Shown here in pieces: positions 56,159 through 64,000 of a stretch of 64,000 nucleotides of DNA. Position 1 is the first letter of the stretch, and each line of letters starts with the position of its first letter. Made by a program: the position numbers and the translations under genes. Source of the stretch: Azonexus sp. R2A61 (lineage in GTDB: Bacteria > Pseudomonadota > Gammaproteobacteria > Burkholderiales > Rhodocyclaceae). Where the stretch lies: positions 434,001-498,000 of the forward strand of contig NZ_JACBFO010000002.1 in NCBI RefSeq assembly GCF_021401135.1, read 5' to 3'. The notes beneath the pieces were generated by a model, which saw nothing but the letters and a program-made list of their open reading frames with translations, searched no databases and had not been told where the DNA came from.

Positions 56159-56401
56159 TCAACTCTTACGTAGCAACGCCACGATGGGCGCGTAGCGGGG
56201 ATCGGTGCATTCTTCCTGACCACTGATCAAATACCAGAGGTCGTGATCCTCCATATCGGCCATTTCCACGAACACCTGCTTCTGCTCCTCGCTCAGCGAC
56301 TCGAAATCCTCGTCGAGGAAACGGGTCAACGAGATATCCAGCTCGAGCAGGGCGCGGCGGATGCAACGCCAGCGCAGGCGTTCGTAGTCGGCTCTCTCCA
56401 T
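56159..56401 (-). CDS. sdhE: FAD assembly factor SdhE
   Basis: Small protein that helps attach FAD covalently to SdhA. The 80 residues start MERADYERLRWRC, and the fold motif reads RRALLELD where most members have RGxxE, so the Gly is Ala here. LSEEQKQVFVEMADMEDHDLWYLISGQEE follows the family. The ATG shares one base with the sdhB stop (TGATG), so translation is coupled. Confidence 0.92.
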   Translation of the reverse strand: MERADYERLRWRCIRRALLELDISLTRFLDEDFESLSEEQKQVFVEMADMEDHDLWYLISGQEECTDPRYAPIVALLRKS

Positions 56402-57111
56402 CAGACTGCGCGGCGAACCATCATGTCCTTGATCTTGCCGATGGCCTTGGTCGGGTTCAAACCCTTCGGGCACACGTCAACACAGTTCATGATGGTATGG
56501 CAACGGAACAGGCGATACGGATCCTCGAGGTTGTCGAGACGCTCGTTGGTCGCCTGGTCGCGCGTGTCGGCGATGAAGCGGTAGGCAGCCAGCAGGCCGG
56601 CCGGGCCGACGAACTTGTCCGGGTTCCACCAGAACGACGGGCAGGAGGTCGAGCAGCAGGCGCAGAGGATGCACTCATAGAGGCCGTTCAGCTCTTCACG
56701 ATCTTCCGGCGATTGCAGACGTTCGCGTTCCGGCGGCGGATCGTTGTTGATCAGGTAAGGCTTGATCGAGTGGTACTGCTTGAAGAACTGGGTCATGTCG
56801 ACGATCAGGTCGCGAATGACCGGTAGGCCGGGCAGCGGACGCAGCACGATCGGCTGCTTCAGTTCGTCGATGTCGGTCAGACAGGCCAAGCCGTTCTTGC
56901 CGTTGATGTTCATCGCATCGGAACCGCAGACGCCTTCGCGGCAGGAACGACGATAGGACAGCGTGTCGTCCTTGGCCTTCAACTTGGTCAGGGCATCCAG
57001 CAGCTTGCGGTCGGTCGGCTCGAGCTCGACCGAGATATCCTGCATGTAGGGCGCGTCGTCCTTGTCCGGATCGTAGCGGTAGATGCTGAATTGAACCGTA
57101 CGTTTGCTCAT
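56401..57111 (-). CDS. sdhB: Succinate dehydrogenase iron-sulfur subunit
   Basis: Passes electrons from FAD to quinone through three clusters. The 236 residues show the [2Fe-2S] motif CREGVCGSDAMNINGKNGLAC, then CILCACCSTSCPSFWW and CHTIMNCVDVCPKGLNP for the [4Fe-4S] and [3Fe-4S] clusters. It lies 12 bases after sdhA in sdhCDAB order. Confidence 0.96.
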   Translation of the reverse strand: MSKRTVQFSIYRYDPDKDDAPYMQDISVELEPTDRKLLDALTKLKAKDDTLSYRRSCREGVCGSDAMNINGKNGLACLTDIDELKQPIVLRPLPGLPVIRDLIVDMTQFFKQYHSIKPYLINNDPPPERERLQSPEDREELNGLYECILCACCSTSCPSFWWNPDKFVGPAGLLAAYRFIADTRDQATNERLDNLEDPYRLFRCHTIMNCVDVCPKGLNPTKAIGKIKDMMVRRAV

Positions 57112-57123
57112 CTTCTTCTCCGA

Positions 57124-58908
57124 TTAGTACGAACGCGTCTTCAGCGCGATCGGTTCAACGGTCAGCGGCTGCATGTTGACCGGCTTGTACGAGATGCTGT
57201 TGTCGACCGGGTTGAACAGCGTGTGCTTGAGCCACTCGGCGTCGTTGCGACCGTTCGGGAATTCCGGGGTATCCGGGGCATCGTCGCGGACGTGGGCACC
57301 ACGCGATTCCTTGCGGGCCTCGGCCGAAATCATCGTTGCCTTGGCGACCTCGATCAGGTTTTCCATTTCGAGGGCTTCGGTACGGGCCGTGTTCCAGGCC
57401 ATCGACTTGTCCTTGATCTCGAGTTCGCGAGCAGCCTTCTCGACTTCAAGAATCTTCTCGACGCCAGACTTGAGCAGATCACCGAAACGGAACACGCCGG
57501 CGTGGTTCTGCATCGTGCGCTGCATGGCCAGACGGGTTTCATGCACATTGGCACCGCCCTTGCGGCTATCCAGCGCGGCGATGCGGGCCAGCGACTTCTC
57601 GGCAGCATCCTTCGGCAGTTCGCGATGGGCCTTGCCGGCCTTCAGATCTTCGACCGCCGAATCACCGGCCGACTTGCCGAAGACCAGCAGGTCGAGCAGC
57701 GAGTTGGTACCGAGGCGGTTGGCGCCGTGCACCGAAGCGCAGGCACATTCGCCGGCGGCGTAGAAGCCCGGCACGATGGTGTTGTAGTCGCCGTTCTGCG
57801 GCGTCACGACACGACCGGAGTAATGCGTTGGAATGCCGCCCATCTGGTAGTGGCAGGTCGGCACGACCGGCAGCGGTTCCTTGATGCAATCGACACCGGC
57901 GAACTGCAGGCCGATTTCGCGAATCCCCGGCAGGCGCTTCATGATGGTGTTCGGATCGAGGTGGGTGATGTCGAGCAGGACGTAGTCCTTGTTGACGCCA
58001 CAACCGCGGCCTTCGTTGATTTCGGTGGTCATGGCGCGGGAAACCACGTCACGCGACGCCAGATCCTTGGCGTTCGGGGCGTAGCGCTCCATGAAGCGTT
58101 CCTTGTTGGCGTTGCGCAGAATGCCGCCTTCGCCACGCACACCTTCGGTAATCAGCACACCGGCACCGGCGACGCCGGTCGGGTGGAACTGCCAGAACTC
58201 CATGTCTTCGAGCGGGATGCCGGCGCGCGCCGCCATGCCCAGGCCGTCACCGGTGTTGATGAAGGCATTGGTGGAAGAGTAGAAGATGCGGCCGGCACCG
58301 CCGGTGGCGAAGATGGTGGCGCGGGTGTGGAAAATCACGACCTGGCCGGTTTCCATTTCCATCGCCGTAACGCCCAGCACATGGCCTTCGCTGTCGCGGA
58401 TCAGATCCAGGGCCATCCATTCGACGAAGAACTGGGTGTTGGCCTTGACGTTGCGCTGATACATCGCGTGCAGCATGGCGTGACCGGTACGGTCAGCGGC
58501 GGCACAGGAACGACGCACCGGCTTTTCGCCGAAGTTGGACATGTGACCGCCGAACGGACGCTGGTAGATCTTGCCGTTGTCGGTCCGGTCGAAAGGCATG
58601 CCGTAGTGCTCGAGTTCGACGACGCACTCGTTGGCCTTGCGCACCATGAACTCGATCGCGTCCTGGTCGCCGAGCCAGTCGGAGCCCTTGACGGTGTCGT
58701 ACATGTGCCAGTGCCAGTGATCTTCCTCGGAGTTACCCAGGGAAGCGGCCACCCCACCCTGCGCTGCGACCGTGTGGGAGCGCGTCGGGAAGACTTTGGA
58801 CAGCACGGCCGTCTTCAGGCCGGCTTCGGACAGTTGGATTGCGGAACGCAGACCGGCGCCGCCGGCACCGACGATGACCGCATCGAATTTCAGAACGGGA
58901 ATACTCAC
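57124..58908 (-). CDS. sdhA: Succinate dehydrogenase flavoprotein subunit
   Basis: Oxidises succinate to fumarate with covalent FAD. The 594 residues have VIVGAGGAGLRSA, the FAD-linked histidine in SHTVAAQGG, HPTGVAGAGVLITEG at the active site, and GANRLGTNSLLDLLVFG. The GTG at 58908 has GGAGG ten bases before it and follows the sdhD stop by two bases; it gives the conserved N-terminus SIPVLKFDAVIVG. The frame open to 58941 adds unrelated residues. Confidence 0.96.
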   Translation of the reverse strand: MSIPVLKFDAVIVGAGGAGLRSAIQLSEAGLKTAVLSKVFPTRSHTVAAQGGVAASLGNSEEDHWHWHMYDTVKGSDWLGDQDAIEFMVRKANECVVELEHYGMPFDRTDNGKIYQRPFGGHMSNFGEKPVRRSCAAADRTGHAMLHAMYQRNVKANTQFFVEWMALDLIRDSEGHVLGVTAMEMETGQVVIFHTRATIFATGGAGRIFYSSTNAFINTGDGLGMAARAGIPLEDMEFWQFHPTGVAGAGVLITEGVRGEGGILRNANKERFMERYAPNAKDLASRDVVSRAMTTEINEGRGCGVNKDYVLLDITHLDPNTIMKRLPGIREIGLQFAGVDCIKEPLPVVPTCHYQMGGIPTHYSGRVVTPQNGDYNTIVPGFYAAGECACASVHGANRLGTNSLLDLLVFGKSAGDSAVEDLKAGKAHRELPKDAAEKSLARIAALDSRKGGANVHETRLAMQRTMQNHAGVFRFGDLLKSGVEKILEVEKAARELEIKDKSMAWNTARTEALEMENLIEVAKATMISAEARKESRGAHVRDDAPDTPEFPNGRNDAEWLKHTLFNPVDNSISYKPVNMQPLTVEPIALKTRSY

Positions 58909-58910
58909 GC

Positions 58911-59258
58911 TTACAGCCTCCAGAGAATCGCAGCAGCCCACGCGGTGTAGCCCACCAGCGCGGCAATGGTCAGGACGTGCAGGGTCAGGCGCAGGCCGAC
59001 CGGCTTGACGTAGTCCATCCAGATGTCACGCACGCCGATCCAGGCGTGGTAGAACAGGCTGACGAAGAACAGGAAGGTGGCGAATTTCACGACACCGCAG
59101 GCAAACAACTCGCGCCAGGCCTCGTAGGTCGATGGCTGCAGGACAACCAGGACAAGCGCCATCACCACGGAATACACGGCCATGATGACAGCCGTGGCAC
59201 GCTGGGCGATCCAGTCCTTCAGACCGTAATGCGCGCCGACAACAATACGATTGATCAC
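58911..59258 (-). CDS. sdhD: Succinate dehydrogenase membrane anchor subunit D
   Basis: Membrane anchor that helps bind heme b and ubiquinone. The 115 residues have three transmembrane helices and HAWIGVRDIWMDYV with the likely heme histidine. I chose the GTG at 59258, overlapping the sdhC stop (GTGA), over the open frame to 59273. Confidence 0.93.
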   Translation of the reverse strand: MINRIVVGAHYGLKDWIAQRATAVIMAVYSVVMALVLVVLQPSTYEAWRELFACGVVKFATFLFFVSLFYHAWIGVRDIWMDYVKPVGLRLTLHVLTIAALVGYTAWAAAILWRL

Positions 59259-59641
59259 AGCAGAACCCCCCACAGGACCAGGGTCAGCGGAATGCTGACA
59301 GCGAAGACCACGGCGGCCGACTTGCGTGCGGCTTCCTTTTCGATGCCGACATGGACGTCAAGCAGCAGGAACCGAATACCGGCACAGAAGTGGTGCACAA
59401 AGGCCCAGAGCAGGCCCGCCAAAATCACCTTGACCGGCAGCAGACCGGCAATCGACTTGAGGCTGGAGAAGCTTTCAGGGGACCCCAGGCTGGCACCGAA
59501 GAGCCAGAGCAGCAGCGGAAAACAAAGGAACAAGCCAACACCGCTGACACGGTGCAGAATTGAAACCTTGCCCGGCAACGGCAGCCTGATGGTGGTCAAG
59601 TCCAAATTTTTTGGACGTTTCTTGATGGTCTGTTCTGCCAT
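59255..59641 (-). CDS. sdhC: Succinate dehydrogenase cytochrome b556 subunit
   Basis: Heme-binding membrane anchor. The 128 residues contain KVSILHRVSGVGLFLCFP, and HHFCAGIRFLLLDVHVG with the heme-binding histidine, and three helices. The ATG at 59641 has GAGGG upstream; one at 59650 adds three residues. It opens the sdhCDAB-sdhE-gltA series. Confidence 0.94.
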   Translation of the reverse strand: MAEQTIKKRPKNLDLTTIRLPLPGKVSILHRVSGVGLFLCFPLLLWLFGASLGSPESFSSLKSIAGLLPVKVILAGLLWAFVHHFCAGIRFLLLDVHVGIEKEAARKSAAVVFAVSIPLTLVLWGVLL

Positions 59642-59703
59642 GAACGTCATCCCTCGCGAAGAGTGCGGATTTCCCGCTTGTACGTGGTTTGAAAAGAGCC
59701 GTA

Positions 59704-59709
59704 ATTATA
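59704..59709 (-). promoter_or_regulatory. Probable -10 element of the sdh operon
   Basis: TATAAT on the minus strand, 62 bases before the sdhC ATG; no strong -35 box at 16-17 bases. Confidence 0.5.
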
Positions 59710-59730
59710 CATTCAAAAATCGCCCGGAAA

Positions 59731-59744
59731 GCGCCAATTGGCGC
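59731..59744. promoter_or_regulatory. Palindrome GCGCCAATTGGCGC upstream of the sdh promoter
   Basis: A 14-base perfect palindrome 22 bases upstream of the sdh -10 box, overlapping the -35 region. It may be an operator, or, with flanking AAAG/CTTT, a weak terminator for the GntR gene. Confidence 0.45.
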
Positions 59745-59774
59745 CCTTTCTAGACATAAATTCCGACCCCGGGC

Positions 59775-60530
59775 TCACCCCAGATCGTTCCGGTAATAAT
59801 GCCGGTGGGTGCAATACAGGCCACGCCGCCATTCGACCGGCTTGTTGCCATAGGTATAGGCCGTGCGCTCCACCAGCAGCAGTGGCTCGCCGGCAGCGAC
59901 ATTCAGCAGGGAAGCACTTTCAGCATCCGCCGCCACGGCGCGCAGATGCTCTTCCGCCTGGATCATGCGAACCCCGAAATCGCTCTCGAACACGCTGTAC
60001 AAGGAACGATTCCGGCCGCGGAGGGCATCAAGCGTCAAACCGGCAAACAACTCGCCAACCAGATAGAGCTGATCGAACACCACCGTCTCGCCGGAAAAAC
60101 GCAGCAGGCGCTTGATATGCACCACCGGACTTCCGGCCTTCAGACCGAGCGCTGCCGCCACATCGGGCGACGCCGAGACGGTTTCGCAATAGAACGGTTC
60201 GCTGGCCGCGGGCACCGCAACCCCGTCATCGGGAACCAGGCGCAGGAAACGATAGAAGGAGCGCGGGTCGCTGTGCGTGGCAACGAAGGTCCCCTTGCCT
60301 TGGCGGCGGACCAGCATGTTTTCGGCGGCCATCTCGTCGATGGCTTTGCGCACGGTACCCTGACTGACATTGAAGCGGGAGGCGAGTTCACCCTCGCTGG
60401 GAATCGCATCGCCAGGCCCCCATTCGCCACGCTCCAGGCTGGCCACCAGGAAATCCTTGATCTGCCGGTACAGAGGGCTGAAGGTAGGTGCCGCAGTGCG
60501 CGCGGCCGGACGGGAGACATCGCGAGTCAT
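59775..60530 (-). CDS. GntR/HutC-family transcriptional regulator
   Basis: A 251-residue repressor-like regulator: a winged helix at about 15-85 (RQIKDFLVASLERGEWGPGDAIPSEGELASRFNVSQGTVRKAIDEMAAENML) and a C-terminal UTRA ligand domain (about 95-245) with HIKRLLRFSGETVVFDQLYL. The ligand is probably a small organic acid or sugar derivative; none can be named. It lies between sdhC and mdh, with the palindrome TGTCTTATATAAGACA at 60576 facing both mdh and its own start, so it may control TCA genes. The ATG at 60530 was preferred over a GTG at 60548. Confidence 0.88.
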   Translation of the reverse strand: MTRDVSRPAARTAAPTFSPLYRQIKDFLVASLERGEWGPGDAIPSEGELASRFNVSQGTVRKAIDEMAAENMLVRRQGKGTFVATHSDPRSFYRFLRLVPDDGVAVPAASEPFYCETVSASPDVAAALGLKAGSPVVHIKRLLRFSGETVVFDQLYLVGELFAGLTLDALRGRNRSLYSVFESDFGVRMIQAEEHLRAVAADAESASLLNVAAGEPLLLVERTAYTYGNKPVEWRRGLYCTHRHYYRNDLG

Positions 60531-60575
60531 GGCCGGGGATTTCAGCACATTTCAGGCGCAGCGTCCACGAAAAGT

Positions 60576-60591
60576 TGTCTTATATAAGACA
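60576..60591. promoter_or_regulatory. Operator-like palindrome TGTCTTATATAAGACA
   Basis: A 16-base perfect palindrome just upstream of the mdh -35 box and over the probable -10 region of the divergent GntR gene. It has HutC-type operator form. Confidence 0.72.
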
Positions 60592-60600
60592 CATGATGAA

Positions 60601-60629
60601 TTGACACCAAAACGCCGAACTTCTAACAT
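60601..60629 (+). promoter_or_regulatory. Predicted mdh promoter
   Basis: TTGACA (60601), 17-base spacer, TAACAT (60624). The leader to the mdh ATG is about 90 bases. Confidence 0.6.
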
Positions 60630-60725
60630 CAACAGTCTCTAGTGCCGACTGACGCAAGGTAAAGAACAAGGCCGGCATACGAGCAAGCGAAAAACTCAAC
60701 CACGCACTCAATTCAGGAGCGATAC

Positions 60726-61721
60726 ATGTCCAAAGCCCCCATGCGCGTTGCCGTGACCGGCGCCGCCGGCCAGATCGGTTATAGCCTGCTGTTCCGCATT
60801 GCCTCGGGCGAAATGCTCGGCAAGGACCAGCCGGTCATTCTGCAACTGCTCGACCTGCCGCAGGCCCAGAAGGCCGTTCAGGGCGTGATGATGGAACTCG
60901 ACGACTGCGCTTTCCCGCTGCTCGCCGGCATGGTCGCCACCGATGATCCGAACGTCGCCTTCAAGGATGCCGACGTCTGCCTGCTGGTCGGCGCCCGTCC
61001 GCGCGGCCCGGGCATGGAGCGTGCCGACCTGCTGCAAGCCAACGGCGCGATCTTCACCGTCCAGGGCAAGGCCATCGCCGAGAACGCCAAGGAAGACGTC
61101 AAGGTCCTGGTCGTCGGCAACCCGTGCAACACCAACGCCTACATCGCCCGCGCCGCGGCGATCAAGGTCGGCCGCACCAACCCGAACAACTACCACGGCA
61201 TGCTGCGCCTCGATCACAACCGCGCGCTGACCCAACTGGCCCAGAAGGCCGGCCGTCCGGTCTCGTCGCTGAAGCAACTGGTCGTCTGGGGCAACCACTC
61301 GCCGTCGATGTACGCCGACTACCGCTTCGTCACCTCGAACGGCGACAGCGTCAAGAACATCATCAACGACGCCGCCTGGAACAACGACGTCTTCCTGCCG
61401 ACCGTCGGCAAGCGCGGCGCCGCGATCATCGACGCCCGTGGCCTGTCGTCGGCCGCCTCCGCTGCCAACGCCGCCATCGACCACGTCCGCGACTGGGTCC
61501 TCGGCTCCAGCGAATGGGTCACGATGGGCATCCCGGCACCGGCCGACAACGGCTACGGCATCCCGGAAGGCCTGGTCTTCGGTCTGCCGTGCGAGTGCAA
61601 GAACGGTTCCTTCACCCTGATCAAGGGCCTGGAAATCGACGAATACTCGAAGGGGAAGATCGCCATCACCCTGAAGGAACTGGAAGACGAGCGCGCAGCC
61701 GTCGCCGACATGCTGAAGTAA
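60726..61721 (+). CDS. mdh: Malate dehydrogenase
   Basis: NAD-dependent oxidation of malate to oxaloacetate. The 331 residues have [38 protein letters not shown] (loop with Arg), [10 protein letters not shown], and the catalytic [11 protein letters not shown] with His, as in type 2 MDH. CAGGAG precedes the ATG. It lies next to the sdh cluster and ends in a strong terminator. Confidence 0.97.
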   Translation: MSKAPMRVAVTGAAGQIGYSLLFRIASGEMLGKDQPVILQLLDLPQAQKAVQGVMMELDDCAFPLLAGMVATDDPNVAFKDADVCLLVGARPRGPGMERADLLQANGAIFTVQGKAIAENAKEDVKVLVVGNPCNTNAYIARAAAIKVGRTNPNNYHGMLRLDHNRALTQLAQKAGRPVSSLKQLVVWGNHSPSMYADYRFVTSNGDSVKNIINDAAWNNDVFLPTVGKRGAAIIDARGLSSAASAANAAIDHVRDWVLGSSEWVTMGIPAPADNGYGIPEGLVFGLPCECKNGSFTLIKGLEIDEYSKGKIAITLKELEDERAAVADMLK

Positions 61722-61737
61722 TCGGCATTTCATCCGG

Positions 61738-61766
61738 AAAAAGCCGCGGTTCGCCGCGGCTTTTTT
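61738..61766 (+). terminator. Rho-independent terminator after mdh
   Basis: AGCCGCGG, TTCG loop, CCGCGGCT and a T-run. Confidence 0.93.
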
Positions 61767-61824
61767 GTTTTCCGGCGCCGTGGACCGTAGAATTCGCGCT
61801 CTGTCGATTTCCCGAAAGTCACCG

Positions 61825-62808
61825 ATGCGCCACCCGAAAGACGTCCTCTTCGCCGGCGAAAAGCCCTTCCCCATCCTGCCTGCGGTCGACCATTACGCCG
61901 GCTCGGAAAAGCTGATGAAGAAGGCGCTGCAACTGCAGAACGAACTCGGCCCGATCTTCGACATCACCTGCGACTGCGAGGATGGCGCCCACGCCGGCGC
62001 CGAACGCGAGCACGCCGAAATGGCCGCCGCACTGATCATGTCGGACGACAACCGCTTCAACCGCGTCGGCGCGCGCATCCACGATGTGACGCATGCGCAC
62101 TGGCGGCAGGACCTCGACATTCTGGTCGGCATCGCCGGCAGCCGCCTGCCTTTCATCACCTTGCCCAAGCCCTGCAGCGCCGCCGATGTGGCGGCGCAAA
62201 TCGCCGCATTGCGCGAAATCGAAGCCAAACACGGCGTCGACCGCAGGATTCCGGTACACGTGCTGATCGAAACCCACGGTGCGCTGCGCGAAGTCTGGCA
62301 GATCGCCGCGCTGGACGGTGTCGAATCGCTCGATTTCGGCCTGATGGATTTCGTCTCCGGCCACCACGGCGCGATTCCCGGCAGCGCCATGAAGAGCCCC
62401 GGCCAGTTCGACCATCCGCTGATCGCCCGCGCCAAGTGCGAGATTGCCGCCGCCGCGCTGGCCAACGGCGTCGTGCCGTCGCACAACGTCACCACCGAAC
62501 TGAAGGACATCGACACCATCCGCAACGATGCGCTGCGCGCCCGCCGCGAATTCGGCTATCTGCGCATGTGGAGCATTCACCCGAACCAGATCGTCGCCAT
62601 TGTCGAAGCGATGCGTCCGGACTTCTCCGAAGTCCAGGCCGCCACGGAAATCCTGATCGCCGCCCAGGACACCGACTGGGGCCCGATCCAGCATGCCGGC
62701 AAGCTGCACGACCGCGCCTCCTACCGCTACTACTGGGAACTGCTCGACCGCGCCCAAGTCACCGGCATGGACATTCCGCTCGCCGCCAAGGAACGCTTTT
62801 TTGCCTGA
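61825..62808 (+). CDS. HpcH/HpaI aldolase/CitE-like CoA-ester lyase
   Basis: A 327-residue TIM-barrel enzyme of the CitE/malyl-CoA lyase group, with FDITCDCEDGAHAGAE, RVGARIHDVTHAHWRQDLDI, HVLIETHGALREVWQIA, FGLMDFVSGHHG and MWSIHPNQIVAI. The Arg and Glu/Asp metal ligands are conserved. Position after mdh suggests malyl-CoA or a related C4 acid as substrate (inference). The ATG at 61825 fits MRHPKDVLFAG; the stop lies one base before a copy of the palindrome. Confidence 0.85.
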   Translation: MRHPKDVLFAGEKPFPILPAVDHYAGSEKLMKKALQLQNELGPIFDITCDCEDGAHAGAEREHAEMAAALIMSDDNRFNRVGARIHDVTHAHWRQDLDILVGIAGSRLPFITLPKPCSAADVAAQIAALREIEAKHGVDRRIPVHVLIETHGALREVWQIAALDGVESLDFGLMDFVSGHHGAIPGSAMKSPGQFDHPLIARAKCEIAAAALANGVVPSHNVTTELKDIDTIRNDALRARREFGYLRMWSIHPNQIVAIVEAMRPDFSEVQAATEILIAAQDTDWGPIQHAGKLHDRASYRYYWELLDRAQVTGMDIPLAAKERFFA

Positions 62809-62809
62809 T

Positions 62810-62827
62810 CCTGCGGTCGACCGCAGG
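62810..62827. repeat. Dispersed palindrome after the CitE-like gene
   Basis: An 18-base perfect palindrome with TGCGGTCGACCGCA at 62812-62825, two bases after the stop and 31 bases before the pseudouridine synthase start. Confidence 0.9.
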
Positions 62828-62857
62828 GAAAGCGCGATTTTCCCCGACACAGCGCCG

Positions 62858-63577
62858 TTGACCGTGCTGTATCGCGACGAACACATCGTCGCCATCGACA
62901 AGCCGGCCAACCTGCTCGTCCATCGCTCGGAAATCGACCGCCACGAAACGCGCTTCGCGATCCAGATCCTGCGCGACCAGATCGGCCATAAGGTCTGGCC
63001 GGCGCACCGCCTCGACCGCGGCACCTCGGGGGTCCTGCTGTTCGGGCTGAGCCCGGAAATCGCCAGTACGCTCGGCCGGCAGTTCGAGGCCGGCACGGTG
63101 ACCAAGCGCTACCTTGCGGTCGTCCGCGGCCATCCGCCGGCACAGGGCGAAATCGACCATCCGCTAAGCCGTCAGCGCGACGATTACGAATTTCGCGGCG
63201 AACGCAGCAGCGACGAGGCACAGCCGGCGCTGACCCGCTATCGCCGGCTGGCGACCATCGAACTGCCGGTCGCCATCGACCGCTATCCGACCAGCCGCTA
63301 CGCCCTGCTCGAGCTCGAACCGGTGACCGGCCGCCGCCACCAGCTGCGCCGCCACCTCAAGCACATCGCCCATCCGATCATCGGCGATTCGACCTACGGT
63401 AAGGGACGGCACAACCGCCATTTCGTGGCCGAACTGGCCTGCGGGCGCCTGCTGCTGGCCTGCACCCGTCTCGGTTTCCGGCATCCGGCTGACAGCCGGG
63501 AAATCGCGGTCGACGCGCCGCTGACCGGCGAATTCGCCGATCTGCTGGCACGTTTCGGGTGGTCGGCGGCTCAGTAA
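62858..63577 (+). CDS. truC: RluA/TruC-family pseudouridine synthase
   Basis: Converts uridine to pseudouridine in RNA, probably at tRNA position 65 as TruC does. The 239 residues have IVAIDKPANLLVHRS, catalytic HRLDRGTSGVLLFG with Asp, and LELEPVTGRRHQLRRHLKHIAHPIIGDSTYGKG. The TTG at 62858 is the most plausible start; the open frame extends upstream through the palindrome without ATG. It overlaps the CBS gene tail-to-tail by 7 bases. Confidence 0.87.
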   Translation: MTVLYRDEHIVAIDKPANLLVHRSEIDRHETRFAIQILRDQIGHKVWPAHRLDRGTSGVLLFGLSPEIASTLGRQFEAGTVTKRYLAVVRGHPPAQGEIDHPLSRQRDDYEFRGERSSDEAQPALTRYRRLATIELPVAIDRYPTSRYALLELEPVTGRRHQLRRHLKHIAHPIIGDSTYGKGRHNRHFVAELACGRLLLACTRLGFRHPADSREIAVDAPLTGEFADLLARFGWSAAQ

Positions 63578-63999
63578 CCGATCGCGCTCTCCAGCTCCTC
63601 CATCCGCTCCATGTCGCGCTCCAGCTCGACCATGTCACTGCCCAGCGCATCGCGCGCCGAGACCATGCCGAGCGGCAGGCCGTCATCGTCGACCACCGGC
63701 ACATGGCGGAAGCCGCCCTCGGCCATCATGTGCAGCGCGTAGGCCAGCGGCCGGTCGGCACGGATGGTCTGCGGATTGCCGACCATGACCTCGCTGAGCA
63801 AGGTCGTATCCGGGTCGAGGCCGCGGGCCAGCACCTTGTTCAGGGCATCGCGCTCGGTGAAGATGCCGGCGATCTGGCGGCCATCGACCACCAGCAGCGC
63901 GCCAATACGTTTCTCCGCCATCAGGCGGCTGGCGGCCCGCACCGTCATATTGCGCGTGGCGGTGATCAGGCTGCGGCCATCGATGACATGGCTGATCAT
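63571..63999 (-). CDS. CBS-pair domain protein
   Basis: A 142-residue protein made of two CBS motifs (about 10-65 and 75-125), with ARNMTVRAASRLMAEKRIGALLVVDGRQIAGIFTERD-type first motif and FRHVPVVDDDGLPLGMVSARD in the second, ending in an acidic coil. Such proteins bind adenine nucleotides and act as sensors. The ATG at 63999 is one base from the window edge, so the N-terminus could be longer. Confidence 0.85.
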   Translation of the reverse strand: MISHVIDGRSLITATRNMTVRAASRLMAEKRIGALLVVDGRQIAGIFTERDALNKVLARGLDPDTTLLSEVMVGNPQTIRADRPLAYALHMMAEGGFRHVPVVDDDGLPLGMVSARDALGSDMVELERDMERMEELESAIGY

Positions 64000-64000
64000 T

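Noticed and set aside
61786..61800. CCGTGGACCGTAG as another palindrome copy
   Set aside because: Too many changes in the core to count; recorded only as a possible decayed copy.

Overview
The window is GC-rich chromosomal DNA from a betaproteobacterium, most likely a member of the Rhodocyclales (Dechloromonas/Azonexus/Accumulibacter-like). This rests on the overall gene content: nif-type Fe-S assembly genes, a czc/cus-type RND pump with DUF3240, the sdhCDAB-sdhE-gltA-sucAB-lpd order with mdh alongside, and no phage or insertion-sequence genes. The genus is inference.

Layout. 1-2.6 kb: end of a nif region (iscA-type carrier, nifU, nifS) closed by a strong terminator. 2.67-3.8 kb: a low-GC island of two cassette-like genes (a SMI1/KNR4 protein and a small membrane protein), each ending inside an attC-like site, with no integrase in the window. 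4.0-10.6 kb: two alpha/beta hydrolases, comEC, a DUF2062 protein, lolD and lolC. 10.7-16.4 kb: heavy-metal RND efflux system. 16.6-25.2 kb: EptA-type phosphoethanolamine transferase and PAP2 phosphatase facing a seven-gene operon (thermostable-hemolysin-like GNAT, AMP ligase, diiron heme-oxygenase-fold enzyme, SDR, TPR protein, response regulator, histidine kinase). PmrA-box-like sites precede that operon, eptA and the RND operon. 25.3-34 kb: a phosphoglycerate-mutase-like protein, recJ, a zinc alcohol dehydrogenase, two cyclic-di-GMP genes and prfB with its programmed frameshift. 34-43.2 kb: hybrid kinase, lysS, a Bud32-like kinase, mnmC, ecotin and metY.

43.3-46.9 kb holds what I consider the most interesting system: a bufferin-like RiPP operon. 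It encodes a secreted DUF3455 protein, a secreted precursor with heptad Cys-Ala-Lys-Lys-Glu-Ala-Ser repeats, a DUF692/MNIO iron oxidase and a short partner protein. It lies opposite an ECF sigma factor and a ChrR-type cupin anti-sigma gene. The two operons share a divergent pair of matching promoters (TGCATCC-N15-GCGTA in both directions). 46.9-48.9 kb: a secretin-domain protein and zapE. 49-62.8 kb: a TCA-cycle supercluster (lpd, sucB, sucA, gltA, sdhE, sdhB, sdhA, sdhD, sdhC, a GntR regulator, mdh, a CitE-like lyase). The window ends with a TruC-type pseudouridine synthase and a CBS-domain protein.

A second theme is a dispersed palindrome, core GCGGTCGACCGC (usually TGCGGTCGACCGCA). It has nine exact core copies plus three degenerate ones, mostly between genes and often inside longer inverted repeats. 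No tRNA, rRNA, CRISPR or insertion sequence was seen, and no stretch longer than 300 bases lacks a gene.
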